This document shows positions 11,614-20,700 of a DNA stretch of 64,000 nt, piece after piece. Source of the stretch: Buttiauxella gaviniae. Lineage in GTDB: Bacteria; Pseudomonadota; Gammaproteobacteria; Enterobacterales; Enterobacteriaceae. A program made the translations under genes and the position numbers. Location: assembly GCF_040786275.1 (NCBI RefSeq), contig NZ_JBFMVT010000002.1, forward strand, positions 1,116,001 to 1,180,000, in the 5' to 3' direction. How positions within the stretch are numbered: position 1 is the stretch's first letter; each line of letters begins with the position of its first letter. The notes beneath the pieces are model-generated. The model saw only the letters and a list, made by a program, of their open reading frames with translations, made no database searches and was not told the DNA's origin.

Positions 11614-12025
11614 GAAGATCCGCGCCTAATTAACTTTCCCTGCGGCAGATGATAGCGAATTATGTGCTCGTTGTTATGTGCAGTGACTCACAATTACTTG
11701 CGCAATGATTGTATGCAAATCACTCGAACCATGGAAAATACATATAAATCATAATGTTATATATTGTTCATTTGCAATTTATATGACAAAGGTCAACCTT
11801 AATCTCGGGAATAAAATAAATTTATGGTGATAAATAAATCATATCTGTACAAATAACTTCCTTTTCTAAACGAATCTGAAATGAAAATAAAATATTCTCT
11901 TGAAGGCGCTGAAATAAAAGCCGCCCACTATTTATTCCTTTCATAAAATAACGCATCTGATATCAGTTTATTTGAAAGGAAGAGGGGATGACTTCGATAG
12001 CCAAAAAATTAATTTCCTCCAGGCA
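11614..12025. promoter_or_regulatory. tdc operon promoter region (A/T-rich intergenic)
   Basis: This gene-free stretch separates tdcA from the fbaA terminator. It is strongly A/T-rich, as expected for a bent DNA/H-NS-prone promoter. Near tdcA it carries a CRP site (11677-11692) and a candidate -10 TATCAT on the minus strand (11649-11654), placing a start near 11642. In K-12 IHF, TdcA and TdcR also act here; I could not place an IHF site with confidence and saw no tdcR-like reading frame. Confidence 0.7.
11677..11692. promoter_or_regulatory. CRP site of the tdc promoter
   Basis: Read on the minus strand this is TGTGAGTCACTGCACA, 9 of 10 conserved bases of TGTGA-N6-TCACA. Its centre is about 42 bp upstream of the start inferred from the TATCAT box, the class II position; E. 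coli tdc also has CRP near -43. Confidence 0.72.
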
Positions 12026-12051
12026 CAAAAAAGCCCGCACGAGGCGGGCTT
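12026..12051 (-). terminator. fbaA (epd-pgk-fbaA operon) terminator
   Basis: An eight-base-pair stem AAGCCCGC/GCGGGCTT is followed on the minus strand by a run of T residues, 25 bp beyond the fbaA stop. Confidence 0.9.
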
Positions 12052-12075
12052 GATTCAAGCATTTAAAGCGTCAAA

Positions 12076-13155
12076 TTACAGAACGTCGATTGCGTTCAGT
12101 TCTTTGAAAGCCTGCTCCAGACGGGTAATCATAGAGCTCTGCGCTGCACGCAGCCATACGCGTGGATCGTAGTATTTCTTGTTCGGCTGATCTTCGCCTT
12201 TCGGGTTGCCCAACTGGCCCTGCAGGTAAGCTTCGTTAGTTTTGTAGTAGTTCAGGATACCTTCCCAAGTTGCCCACTGGGTATCGGTATCGATGTTCAT
12301 TTTAACTACGCCGTAGCTTACAGAGTCTTTGATTTCTTGAGCAGAAGAACCAGAACCGCCGTGGAATACGAAGTTCAGGCTGTTGTGCGGCAGGTTATGT
12401 TTCTTAGAAACATAGTCCTGAGAATCACGCAGGATAGTTGGAGTCAGAACAACGTTACCTGGTTTGTAAACGCCATGAACGTTACCGAAAGATGCCGCGA
12501 TAGTGAAACGTGGGCTGATTGCGTTCAGTTTAGTGTACGCGTAATCAACATCTTCTGGCTGAGTGTACAGAGCAGAAGCGTCCATATGGCTGTTATCTAC
12601 GCCATCTTCTTCGCCACCGGTGCAACCCAGTTCGATTTCCAGAGTCATACCGATTTTAGACATGCGCTCCAGGTATTTAGAACAGATTTCGATGTTCTCT
12701 TCCAGTGACTCTTCAGACAGGTCAATCATGTGAGAAGAGAACAGTGGTTTGCCGGTTGCTGCGAAGTGTTTTTCACCCGCGTCTAACAGGCCATCGATCC
12801 ACGGCAGCAGTTTCTTAGCGCAGTGGTCAGTGTGCAGGATTACTGGCACGCCGTAATGTTCAGCCATCTGGTGTACGTGATGTGCGCCAGAAATAGCACC
12901 CAGGATTGCAGCACCCTGAGGAACGTCAGTTTTCACGCCTTTACCCGCGATGAAAGCAGCGCCGCCGTTGGAGAACTGAACGATGACTGGAGCTTTCGCT
13001 TTTGCAGCGGTTTCCAGTACGGCGTTGATAGAGTCGGTGCCTACGCAGTTAACTGCTGGCAGAGCAAAATTGTTCTCTTTTGCTACCTGGAAAACTTTCT
13101 GTACGTCATCACCAGTGATTACACCTGGTTTTACGAAATCAAAAATTTTAGACAT
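12076..13155 (-). CDS. fbaA: class II fructose-bisphosphate aldolase
   Basis: Zinc-dependent aldolase that splits fructose 1,6-bisphosphate into dihydroxyacetone phosphate and glyceraldehyde 3-phosphate. The 359 residues match E. coli FbaA. Metal-ligand and catalytic motifs are visible: VILHTDHCAKK, LEIELGCTGGEEDGV and the FVFHGGSGSS phosphate loop. It is the last gene of epd-pgk-fbaA, 98 bp after pgk with a hairpin between. Codon use is strongly biased, as expected for high expression. Confidence 0.98.
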   Translation of the reverse strand: MSKIFDFVKPGVITGDDVQKVFQVAKENNFALPAVNCVGTDSINAVLETAAKAKAPVIVQFSNGGAAFIAGKGVKTDVPQGAAILGAISGAHHVHQMAEHYGVPVILHTDHCAKKLLPWIDGLLDAGEKHFAATGKPLFSSHMIDLSEESLEENIEICSKYLERMSKIGMTLEIELGCTGGEEDGVDNSHMDASALYTQPEDVDYAYTKLNAISPRFTIAASFGNVHGVYKPGNVVLTPTILRDSQDYVSKKHNLPHNSLNFVFHGGSGSSAQEIKDSVSYGVVKMNIDTDTQWATWEGILNYYKTNEAYLQGQLGNPKGEDQPNKKYYDPRVWLRAAQSSMITRLEQAFKELNAIDVL

Positions 13156-13217
13156 GTTACGTTGTCCTGTATCGTTGGCCGTTAGAAAAACTGTGCCACC
13201 CGCGCCTGCAGGCGACT

Positions 13218-13247
13218 AAAAAACAACGGGCAGGAAACCCTGCCCGT
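13218..13247 (-). terminator. intercistronic hairpin between pgk and fbaA
   Basis: An ACGGGCAG/CTGCCCGT stem with a short loop is followed on the minus strand by TGTTTTTTAG. It lies between cotranscribed genes, so it probably acts as a partial terminator or a 3' stabiliser of epd-pgk mRNA. Confidence 0.7.
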
Positions 13248-13253
13248 AATCAA

Positions 13254-14417
13254 TTACTTCTTAGCGCGCTCTTCGAGCATTGCTACTGCTGGCAGAACTT
13301 TGCCTTCCACGAATTCGAGGAATGCGCCGCCACCAGTGGAGATGTAGGAGATTTTGTCTTCAATACCGAACAGGTCGATAGCTGCCAGAGTGTCGCCGCC
13401 GCCTGCGATAGAGAATGCTTCGCTCTCTGCGATAGCGTTAGCAACGACTTCGGTACCTTTGCGGAAGTTCGGGAATTCGAACACGCCAACCGGGCCGTTC
13501 CACAGAATGGTTTTTGCATTCTTCAGGATTTCAGCCAGTTGTGCTGCAGATGCATCACCGATATCCAGAATCTGTTCGTCAGCTTTCACATCGTTAACAG
13601 ATTTCAGCGTTGCGGTTGCTGATTCAGAGAACTCCGTTGCTACGCGAACGTCAGCAGGAACTGGGATATCACAGGTCGTCAGCAGGCGTTTAGCTTCATC
13701 AACCAGGTCCGCTTCGTACAGGGATTTGCCCACGTTGTGGCCTTGAGCAGCAATGAAGGTGTTCGCGATGCCACCGCCAACAATCAGTTGGTCAGCGATT
13801 TTTGACAGGGAATCCAGAACAGTCAGTTTGGTAGAAACTTTAGAACCGCCAACGATAGCAACCATTGGGCGAGCTGGTTCTTTCAGTGCTTTACCCAGCG
13901 CGTCCAGCTCTTCAGCCAGCAGCGGGCCTGCACAAGCGATGTCTGCAAATTTGCCAACGCCGTGAGTAGAAGCCTGTGCACGGTGTGCAGTACCGAAAGC
14001 ATCCATTACAAACACGTCGCACAGTGCAGCGTATTTTTTAGACAGAGTTTCGTCGTCTTTCTTTTCGCCTTTGTTGAAGCGAACGTTTTCCAGAACAACC
14101 AGTTCACCCGCAGCAACTTCAACGCCGTCCAGGTAATCTTTAGCCAGACGAACCGGAGCAGACAATTTGTCTTTCAGGTAGTTAACAACCGGCAGCAGAG
14201 AGAATTCTTCGTTGTACTCGCCTTCAGTCGGACGACCCAGGTGAGAAGTTACCATCACTTTAGCGCCTTGTTTCAGGGCCAGTTCGATGGTTGGCAGGGA
14301 TGCACGGATACGTGCGTCAGATGTCACTTTCCCTTCTTTAACTGGTACGTTCAAATCTGCACGGATCAGAACACGCTTTCCAGCCAGATCCAGATCGGTC
14401 ATCTTAATTACAGACAT
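13254..14417 (-). CDS. pgk: phosphoglycerate kinase
   Basis: Glycolytic kinase that transfers phosphate from 1,3-bisphosphoglycerate to ADP. It has 387 residues, as in E. coli. Visible motifs are [14 protein letters not shown] at the N-terminus, [11 protein letters not shown], the hinge region and the C-terminal nucleotide site GGGDTLAAI followed by [14 protein letters not shown]. It lies 49 bp downstream of epd and shares its operon with fbaA. Confidence 0.98.
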   Translation of the reverse strand: MSVIKMTDLDLAGKRVLIRADLNVPVKEGKVTSDARIRASLPTIELALKQGAKVMVTSHLGRPTEGEYNEEFSLLPVVNYLKDKLSAPVRLAKDYLDGVEVAAGELVVLENVRFNKGEKKDDETLSKKYAALCDVFVMDAFGTAHRAQASTHGVGKFADIACAGPLLAEELDALGKALKEPARPMVAIVGGSKVSTKLTVLDSLSKIADQLIVGGGIANTFIAAQGHNVGKSLYEADLVDEAKRLLTTCDIPVPADVRVATEFSESATATLKSVNDVKADEQILDIGDASAAQLAEILKNAKTILWNGPVGVFEFPNFRKGTEVVANAIAESEAFSIAGGGDTLAAIDLFGIEDKISYISTGGGAFLEFVEGKVLPAVAMLEERAKK

Positions 14418-14466
14418 GGTGAATCCTCTCGTTGATTCTTAAAGTTTTGCGGACGCTTTATGCGCC

Positions 14467-15486
14467 TTACCTGAAACCACTTGCGGCCATGACTAACGTC
14501 GTGTCGAGCATTCGGTTAGCAAAGCCCCATTCGTTATCACACCAGACTAAAGTTTTAATCAGATGCTGCCCACTGACCCGGGTCTGCGTGCCATCAACAA
14601 TGGCGCTGTGCGGATCGTGGTTAAAATCAGTCGAGACCAACGGTAATTCCGTATAGTCAACTATACCATGAAATGAATCCCGTGCTGCTTTTTGCAGCAA
14701 CTTGTTGACTTCACTGGCTTTAACTGCATTTTTCACTGTCACGCTTAAATCAATAGCCGTGACATTAATGGTCGGTACACGCACCGCAATCGCTTCAAAA
14801 CGATCGTTAAATTGTGGAAAAATGCGTGTGATACCTGCGGCAAGACGCGTATCTACGGGAATAATTGACTGGCTGGCAGCACGGGTGCGGCGCAAGTCAG
14901 GGTGATAGGCGTCAATAACCTGTTGATCATGCATCGCGGAATGAATGGTGGTCACAGTGCCCCATTCAATGCCCCAGGCATCATCAAGCAATTTGATAAT
15001 AGGAATGATGCAGTTTGTGGTGCAGGAAGCATTAGAAACAATGCGATGTTCAGCAACCACACTTTCATGATTCACACCGTAAACTACGGTGGCGTCGAGG
15101 TCGTTACCGCCAGGATGAGAGAAGAGGACTTTTTTGGCACCGGCGGCCAGATGCGCTTCACCGTCTGCACGGGAGCCAAACACACCGGTACAATCCAGCA
15201 CCACATCTACGCCCAATTCACGCCACGGCAAATTCTCGATTTCCGGTTCGTGCAAGATACGGATGGTGTCGTCGCCTACCCATAGCTGGTTGCGTTCCTG
15301 ACGGACGTCCCAGGCGAAGCGACCATGGCTGGTGTCATACTTCAACAGATGTGCCATACCCGCAGCATCAGCCAGTTCATTGATTGCTACGACGGTAATT
15401 TCCGCACGGCGACCGGATTCGTACAAAGCACGTACCACGTTGCGCCCAATGCGACCGAAGCCATTAATTGCTATGCGTACGGTCAT
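14467..15486 (-). CDS. epd: erythrose-4-phosphate dehydrogenase
   Basis: NAD-dependent oxidation of D-erythrose 4-phosphate to 4-phosphoerythronate, the first step of the DXP-dependent pyridoxal phosphate pathway. It is a GapA-like protein of 339 residues with Rossmann motif [15 protein letters not shown] and catalytic Cys155 in SNASCTTNC. It is distinguished from GapA by neighbourhood (pgk, fbaA) and by close similarity to E. coli Epd. Cra and CRP sites lie upstream. Confidence 0.96.
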   Translation of the reverse strand: MTVRIAINGFGRIGRNVVRALYESGRRAEITVVAINELADAAGMAHLLKYDTSHGRFAWDVRQERNQLWVGDDTIRILHEPEIENLPWRELGVDVVLDCTGVFGSRADGEAHLAAGAKKVLFSHPGGNDLDATVVYGVNHESVVAEHRIVSNASCTTNCIIPIIKLLDDAWGIEWGTVTTIHSAMHDQQVIDAYHPDLRRTRAASQSIIPVDTRLAAGITRIFPQFNDRFEAIAVRVPTINVTAIDLSVTVKNAVKASEVNKLLQKAARDSFHGIVDYTELPLVSTDFNHDPHSAIVDGTQTRVSGQHLIKTLVWCDNEWGFANRMLDTTLVMAASGFR

Positions 15487-15607
15487 ATCTCTCCTGCCAG
15501 AATCCCTGGAACTTAGTGGCTGACAGAGTAATCCAGCAACCGCCTAAGGGGAATCCTCGCACTCTCGAAACTGCAATTGTTTGCTCAATTGTCGAACATT
15601 TATTCGA

Positions 15608-15621
15608 CTGAAACGCTTCAG
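15608..15621. promoter_or_regulatory. Cra (FruR) operator upstream of epd
   Basis: CTGAAACGCTTCAG is a perfect palindrome matching the Cra consensus core TGAAACG-N-TTCA. Cra is known to act on the E. coli epd-pgk promoter; the site lies about 128 bp upstream of the epd ATG. Confidence 0.75.
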
Positions 15622-15679
15622 CTATGTTAAGCGATAAGCGGAATAAATGGAACGTTACCCCATGGCAGCAAACCAAACT

Positions 15680-15695
15680 TCTGACACAGGTCACA
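15680..15695. promoter_or_regulatory. CRP site upstream of epd
   Basis: On the minus strand this reads TGTGACCTGTGTCAGA, 9 of 10 conserved CRP bases. With the Cra palindrome 60 bp closer to epd it fits the catabolite-regulated distal promoter described for E. coli epd (gapB). The rest of the 317-bp gap before yggC holds only the yggC terminator. Confidence 0.65.
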
Positions 15696-15766
15696 AATTT
15701 GATGGAATAAATGCAACAACAAAAGGTTAGAGGACGAATAATAGCCAGTTGAAATCAAGAATAATG

Positions 15767-15796
15767 GAAAAGGGACGGGCCGTTCTAACCGCCCGT
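15767..15796 (-). terminator. terminator of the yggC-end transcript
   Basis: An ACGGGC/GCCCGT stem with a 10-nt loop is followed on the minus strand by CCCTTTTCC, just past the yggC stop. It would separate the cmt/ygg cluster from the epd promoter. Confidence 0.6.
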
Positions 15797-15803
15797 ATTG
15801 AGA

Positions 15804-16511
15804 TTAATTTTGATGGTAACCGCCCTGCTCATCCATGCACAACAGCATGTCAGCGGGTTGGCTCTGCTCAAGAACACGCCGCACATTTTCCCCGTCGGTC
15901 ACCCGGAAAAACTCCTCTGCCTGTTGTCGACTCAACCCTCCGCGCATTTTCCTGCCAATCAGACGTTCTGAAAGCCGTTCAGGTGGGGCCGAAATAAAGA
16001 CTGAAAAATCACATAGCGCCCGCAGTGGCTGCCATTCAGGCTGATTGAGCAGCAACCAGTTTCCCTCAACCACGACAATCGGAGCCTTCACCGCGATCGC
16101 ATTTTCCACCGGATCATGCAAATTGCGATCGTACTGCGGCCATTCACTTTCGGGCTGATGCAAAGTACGCAGCGCATCAGTTAGCTTTTGAACATTAAAA
16201 GTATGTGGTGCGCCTTTATGCTGCTTGAGATTATTTGCGAGCAGATAGTCGTTATAGTGGTGGAAGCCATCCATCGGTAAGGCCTGTAAAACAGGCAATG
16301 ACGAATCTTGCACCATCAGATATTCCCAAAATGCCGCCAGAGTCGATTTACCGGTGCCGGGCGGAGCCGCCAGAAACACAACCAACCGACGCTGCAACTG
16401 CTTTTGTTTTTCGGCTAACTGTCTTAACAATGGTTTGTGTAACGCCTCGACCTCCTGGTCGTTAAATCGGGCGTGCGTCTCTAATCCATTAATCATTAAT
16501 GTGACATTCAC
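15804..16511 (-). CDS. yggC: P-loop kinase-like protein YggC
   Basis: Homologue of E. coli YggC, an uncharacterised protein of the uridine kinase/pantothenate kinase (PRK/CoaA-like) superfamily. In 235 residues it shows a Walker A motif APPGTGKST near residue 50, the substrate motif LPMDGFHHYN, and VVVEGNWLLL, which resembles the Walker B strand. A sugar or sugar-alcohol kinase role fits its linkage to a PTS and dehydrogenase, but the substrate is unknown. It overlaps yggD by 4 nt, implying translational coupling. Confidence 0.88.
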   Translation of the reverse strand: MNVTLMINGLETHARFNDQEVEALHKPLLRQLAEKQKQLQRRLVVFLAAPPGTGKSTLAAFWEYLMVQDSSLPVLQALPMDGFHHYNDYLLANNLKQHKGAPHTFNVQKLTDALRTLHQPESEWPQYDRNLHDPVENAIAVKAPIVVVEGNWLLLNQPEWQPLRALCDFSVFISAPPERLSERLIGRKMRGGLSRQQAEEFFRVTDGENVRRVLEQSQPADMLLCMDEQGGYHQN

Positions 16512-17017
16512 CAGACTAACTCCTTCAATAATGAAGTCACTGCCAGAGATAACGCCGTTTTCACGAGGTTGCCGTAACGCACTTCGGAATAAATAGAGAA
16601 GTCCGAATACTTCATGCTTTTAATTGCATTAAACAGCGTTGCGTTTTGGGTAATTGAATTAAGGTTCGCCATGAAATCGTAAGTGACGTCATCATGAAAC
16701 TGAGGCGTCTCTTTGCTGTATTGCACAAACTCACAAAACTGAGCAAAACAGGTAATGTCGGCATACAGCCATTTATCCATTTTCCCCAACGCGTAAATCA
16801 GGCGTAGCGCAACGTCGATATCATCTAGCGGCCCACTTCTGGCAAGCAAGGGCTTAACGGCGTACTCGACTATCTCTTCATCATTATCAACAAATAACGA
16901 AGGCAGAAATTGCCTGATACCGGTTAGCAAAATATCGTGTGCGACGCTCATAAATGAGGCCAGATCATTTTGCGCTTCCAGCCTTTCAAGCACATCATCT
17001 TCGTTCAACGTGGTCAT
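16508..17017 (-). CDS. yggD: MtlR-family regulator YggD
   Basis: 169-residue all-helical protein of the MtlR (mannitol operon repressor) family, matching E. coli YggD in length when started at the ATG at 17017; the frame extends one codon to a TTG. The conserved core LPSLFVDNDEEIVEYAVKPLL and ALRLIYALGKM are present. No DNA-binding helix-turn-helix is evident, as for MtlR itself. It probably tunes the adjacent mannitol-type PTS genes. Confidence 0.88.
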   Translation of the reverse strand: MTTLNEDDVLERLEAQNDLASFMSVAHDILLTGIRQFLPSLFVDNDEEIVEYAVKPLLARSGPLDDIDVALRLIYALGKMDKWLYADITCFAQFCEFVQYSKETPQFHDDVTYDFMANLNSITQNATLFNAIKSMKYSDFSIYSEVRYGNLVKTALSLAVTSLLKELVW

Positions 17018-17032
17018 CAATAGCTCAGTACA

Positions 17033-18004
17033 TTAAAGGTGATGTAGAGAGTCTATAATATTACAGGTGCGCTCTATACCATTAATGAAGAGCGTTTGAG
17101 TGCGTACCACATCACCTTCTTCACGCACGCCATACAGAATATCGCCTCCCGTAACGCCCGTTGCGGAAAATAAAACCGCCTCGCTTTTGACAATTTCATT
17201 CAGGCTATAAATACGGTTCACCTCGACACCCATTTCAGCGCAGCGTCGATGTTCTGAATCCGCAATCTGGCGATTGACGGGAGACTCCCCTTTTGCCTGG
17301 CAAAAATCTAATAACTCGACCTGCATTTCACCACCCAGCGCTTTCACAGCACACGCTGAAATCACCCCCTCTGGCGCACCGCCGATGCTGTACATCACGT
17401 CGTATTGGTTTTCCAGCAAGCACGTCATCACACTGGCGGCGACGTCACCATCGGGCAAGGCAATTACTTTCACCCCCAGCCTTGTGGCGACGGCGATAGC
17501 ATCCTGATGCCGTGGTTTATCGAGCGTGACCATTCGTAGCCGCTCAAGCGGTTTGCCCAATGCCGCGGCAATATTTCGCAGGTTTTCTTCGAGCGTTGCC
17601 GCAAGATTGATCGCTCCTTTAGCTTTTTTGCCGACCACCAACTTCTTCATATACATGTCGGGGGCATGAAGCAGCGATCCTTCCGGCGCGCAGGCCATGA
17701 CCGCCAGAGCGTTGTTTTGCCCCATCGCCACCATACGCGTCCCTTCAATGGGATCGACGGCGATATCGATTTTCGGGGATTGTCCATTACCTAACATCTC
17801 ACCAATATAGAGCATCGGCGCATGGTCGATTTCCCCTTCACCAATGACAATCTTCCCCTGCATATCGATTTGATTAAGCGCATCACGCATCGCCTGCACA
17901 GCGACACCATCGATACGATTCTTGTCACCGCAACCGATGAGTGGCCAGGCAGCCAAAGCCGCCTGTTCCGTGGTGCGGAAAAAAGGATAAGCCAGCGTTT
18001 TCAT
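17033..18004 (-). CDS. yggF: GlpX-family fructose-1,6-bisphosphatase II paralogue YggF
   Basis: Class II fructose-1,6-bisphosphatase; E. coli YggF has this activity. In 323 residues it shows the metal/phosphate motifs IGEGEIDHAPMLYIGE, AVDPIEGTRMVAMG, the loop DGDVAAS and IGGAPEGVISACAV. It is 2 bp from the yggP stop and 15 bp from yggD, so it is part of a tight run. In this setting it may act on a sugar bisphosphate from the PTS-linked pathway; that is inference. Confidence 0.92.
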   Translation of the reverse strand: MKTLAYPFFRTTEQAALAAWPLIGCGDKNRIDGVAVQAMRDALNQIDMQGKIVIGEGEIDHAPMLYIGEMLGNGQSPKIDIAVDPIEGTRMVAMGQNNALAVMACAPEGSLLHAPDMYMKKLVVGKKAKGAINLAATLEENLRNIAAALGKPLERLRMVTLDKPRHQDAIAVATRLGVKVIALPDGDVAASVMTCLLENQYDVMYSIGGAPEGVISACAVKALGGEMQVELLDFCQAKGESPVNRQIADSEHRRCAEMGVEVNRIYSLNEIVKSEAVLFSATGVTGGDILYGVREEGDVVRTQTLFINGIERTCNIIDSLHHL

Positions 18005-18006
18005 GC

Positions 18007-19281
18007 TTAATTCTCCACGCCGGTATCAACGCCAAAATACGCTAACAGATATTTTTCTGCCGCTTCGTTCCATACACCGTGCGTTTCCGCAACCAGCTCT
18101 GCAAGGCGGTGGAATAAGGGATCGGTTTCCCCTAAGCGGGCAAAATCGATAATAGCGGTAAGGGGCATGGTGACGCCGTTGTAAATCAGCTTTTTGCCAC
18201 CCGGAATATCCGGCAGATTAAGGACTGTTTCAGGCACCGCATCCAATCCGCCTACATGCGTAACCATAAACGAAGGCTGCAATCGCCCGCTGGCGGCAAG
18301 TTCAATCGCTTCGAGCATATCATCGGTTGAACCGCCAGAAGTGCCCACAATATGCGTGCTGCCGTAGTGCACATTGTAAAAATTAAACGGCACTTTGAAG
18401 TTTTTATCCGTTGGCCCGGCGAAGAAATTCAGGCAGCCATCGTCAGCCAGCAAATCGTCTCCAAGCTCAATGACTGCGGGCACTGCAGCATAGACGAAGA
18501 CATCATCAAAACCCGCACCACCAGTCATATCTCGCAACGCAGCCACAGGGTTATCCAGGTGCTTGCTGTTCACATAAATTAGCTCAATGCCATTTTTTGC
18601 CGCCAACTCTACCGGCAGGAGTTTTTGCGCCTGCGCCAGTCGGGCTTCATCAATATCCACCACCACGACTTTGCCCGGCTTAATATTGCCGTTGATGGCG
18701 TAATCAATCGCACCGATCCCCATCGGGCCTGCACAGGCTAATAGCGCCAGATTACCGCCGGGTTTAATTCCCATGCGGTGTTCGTAGACATATTGCGTAG
18801 TGTGGTAGTTCGCTTTATACGCACCAATAATGCAGCACATAGGTTCAGCCAATGACGCTGCTGCAAAATAAGAGCCGTGATAAGGCAGAACGCATCCCAA
18901 ATCAATTGCCTGCTTGGGGATGATCATATATGTCGCATTGCCACCAAAATATTCATAGCTGTATCCCGCTGAATATCCGCTTGGCAACCCCATTGCTGGC
19001 TGTAAAACAAAACGCTGACCTTTTTTATACCTTCCTGCCAGATTGTTTCCCACTTCAACAATCACCCCAGCACATTCATGCCCGGTAATAACAGGATGAT
19101 TATTTAGGTCGTCAGGAACACGTTTATGATCGCTTGCCAGCAGTGCTGCTTTCCATGTTGATAAACAGACGCTATCAGAAATAACGCTCACCAATAATTC
19201 ATCATCGCTAATTTTTGGTAATTCAAACTCACGGATGCGGACATCCCGCTTGCCATAAATGGCAGCAACTTTAGTTTTCAT
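18007..19281 (-). CDS. yggP: zinc-type alcohol/polyol dehydrogenase YggP
   Basis: Medium-chain dehydrogenase resembling sorbitol dehydrogenases, uncharacterised in E. coli (YggP). Of its 424 residues, the catalytic-domain glycine motif GHECAGVIVEVG is near residue 68 and a Rossmann segment VVVVDIDEARLAQAQKLLP is near 210. The usual N-terminal zinc Cys is in SDSVCLSTWKA. It lies 11 bp after cmtA. A role oxidising a sugar-alcohol phosphate delivered by CmtAB is plausible. Confidence 0.9.
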   Translation of the reverse strand: MKTKVAAIYGKRDVRIREFELPKISDDELLVSVISDSVCLSTWKAALLASDHKRVPDDLNNHPVITGHECAGVIVEVGNNLAGRYKKGQRFVLQPAMGLPSGYSAGYSYEYFGGNATYMIIPKQAIDLGCVLPYHGSYFAAASLAEPMCCIIGAYKANYHTTQYVYEHRMGIKPGGNLALLACAGPMGIGAIDYAINGNIKPGKVVVVDIDEARLAQAQKLLPVELAAKNGIELIYVNSKHLDNPVAALRDMTGGAGFDDVFVYAAVPAVIELGDDLLADDGCLNFFAGPTDKNFKVPFNFYNVHYGSTHIVGTSGGSTDDMLEAIELAASGRLQPSFMVTHVGGLDAVPETVLNLPDIPGGKKLIYNGVTMPLTAIIDFARLGETDPLFHRLAELVAETHGVWNEAAEKYLLAYFGVDTGVEN

Positions 19282-19292
19282 AGCAATCCTTA

Positions 19293-20678
19293 TTATTTTA
19301 CCTGGGCGGTTAATTCATTAAATAACGCGTCGAGTTTCGGGTCACCAATATAATTATTAATCAGTATCAGCGGTTTGTTCGTCACCATTTTAACGCGCCC
19401 TTCCAGGCTGGCATGCGTGACGATGATCTCTGCATGTTCAGGCACGTTTTCTATTGCATAGTGTTTTACTTCCGTTTCCATGCCCTGCTTTTGCAGGCGC
19501 TTCCGAAACGTGGTGGCTCCCATCGCGCTCGAGCCCATTCCCGCATCGCAGACAAACGCGACCAGTTTCACCGGGCCTGCACTCCACGCCCCTTCCTGCT
19601 TCATCGCTTTCATTGCGCTGGCTGTTTCATCAAAATTGTCTTCTTTCTCGGCCTCTTTGCTGCGATCAAGTTTCAGAATGAACGCGGTGATAACAAAGGA
19701 GACAGCGGTTGCCACGGTGACACCCGCAATGGTGGCAAAGAATGCACCGCGAGGAGTAAGGGCAAGATAGGCAAAAATAGAGCCCGGACTTGGCCCTGCA
19801 ACCAGGCCACCACCTAACAGATTAAAGGTGTAAATCCCGGACATGCCGCCTGCAATCATGGCAATCAGCGTCAGCGGCTTCATCAATACATACGGGAAAT
19901 AAAGTTCATGAATGCCACCGAGGAAGTGAATAATCATCGCTCCAGGAGCAGATTTCTTCGCCATTCCTTTGCCAAATACCGCGAATCCAAGCAGCAACCC
20001 CAGCCCTGGGCCTGGATTCGATGCCACCATAAAGAAGATAGATTTACCGGTATCAGACGCTTGCTGCATTCCGAGTGGATAGTAAACCCCCTGGTCGATA
20101 GCATTGTTCAGGAACAGAATCTTCGCCGGTTCGTTAATCAGGGATAGCAGCGGCAAATAACCGGTGCTGACCAATGCTTCAATGCACTCTTTTACAAAGT
20201 TGTTCGCCACTAATACCGCAGGGCCAATGACTTCGAAGGCCAACAGACAAAGCAGCATCCCGGCAATACCCAATGAGAAATTATTGATAACCATCTCAAA
20301 GCCTGGCGGAATACGCTTTTCCAGCGTTCTGTCGATAACTTTGATAACCCAACCGCCGAGTGGGCCCATGATCATAGCGCCGATGAACATCGGAATATCG
20401 GCACCCACAATCACACCGATAGTGCCAATCCCGCCCATCACCGCACCGCGTTTTCCACCAATTAAATGGCCGCCGGTCGAGCCAATCATCACCGGAAGCA
20501 AATAAGTGATCATTGGGCCAACTATTTTGGCGAAATGTTCGTTAGGTAGCCAACCGGTTGGAATAAATAGCGCGGTAATAAAACCCCACGCGATAAATGC
20601 GCCAATATTAGGGATAACCATAGCTGTAAGAAATCCGCCGAAAGCCTGGACTTTGGCACGAGCTGATTTATTTTTCAT
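19293..20678 (-). CDS. cmtA: mannitol-type PTS IIBC component CmtA
   Basis: Inner-membrane permease with a cytosolic IIB domain. The 461-residue product (ATG at 20678 with ribosome site AGGATAAAT, as in E. coli CmtA) has an N-terminal IIC domain of about eight helices, with the GGIHELYFPYVLM motif typical of mannitol IIC. The C-terminal IIB domain carries the phosphorylation cysteine in VCDAGMGSSAMG. It needs CmtB as IIA. E. coli CmtAB is a 'cryptic mannitol' system whose real substrate is unsettled. Confidence 0.94.
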   Translation of the reverse strand: MKNKSARAKVQAFGGFLTAMVIPNIGAFIAWGFITALFIPTGWLPNEHFAKIVGPMITYLLPVMIGSTGGHLIGGKRGAVMGGIGTIGVIVGADIPMFIGAMIMGPLGGWVIKVIDRTLEKRIPPGFEMVINNFSLGIAGMLLCLLAFEVIGPAVLVANNFVKECIEALVSTGYLPLLSLINEPAKILFLNNAIDQGVYYPLGMQQASDTGKSIFFMVASNPGPGLGLLLGFAVFGKGMAKKSAPGAMIIHFLGGIHELYFPYVLMKPLTLIAMIAGGMSGIYTFNLLGGGLVAGPSPGSIFAYLALTPRGAFFATIAGVTVATAVSFVITAFILKLDRSKEAEKEDNFDETASAMKAMKQEGAWSAGPVKLVAFVCDAGMGSSAMGATTFRKRLQKQGMETEVKHYAIENVPEHAEIIVTHASLEGRVKMVTNKPLILINNYIGDPKLDALFNELTAQVK

Positions 20679-20700
20679 ATTTATCCTGACGAGAGAATGA

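Noticed and set aside
11700-12025. Possible tdcR gene upstream of tdcA
   Set aside because: No frame of suitable length with a ribosome site was seen; the stretch is A/T-rich and stop-dense.
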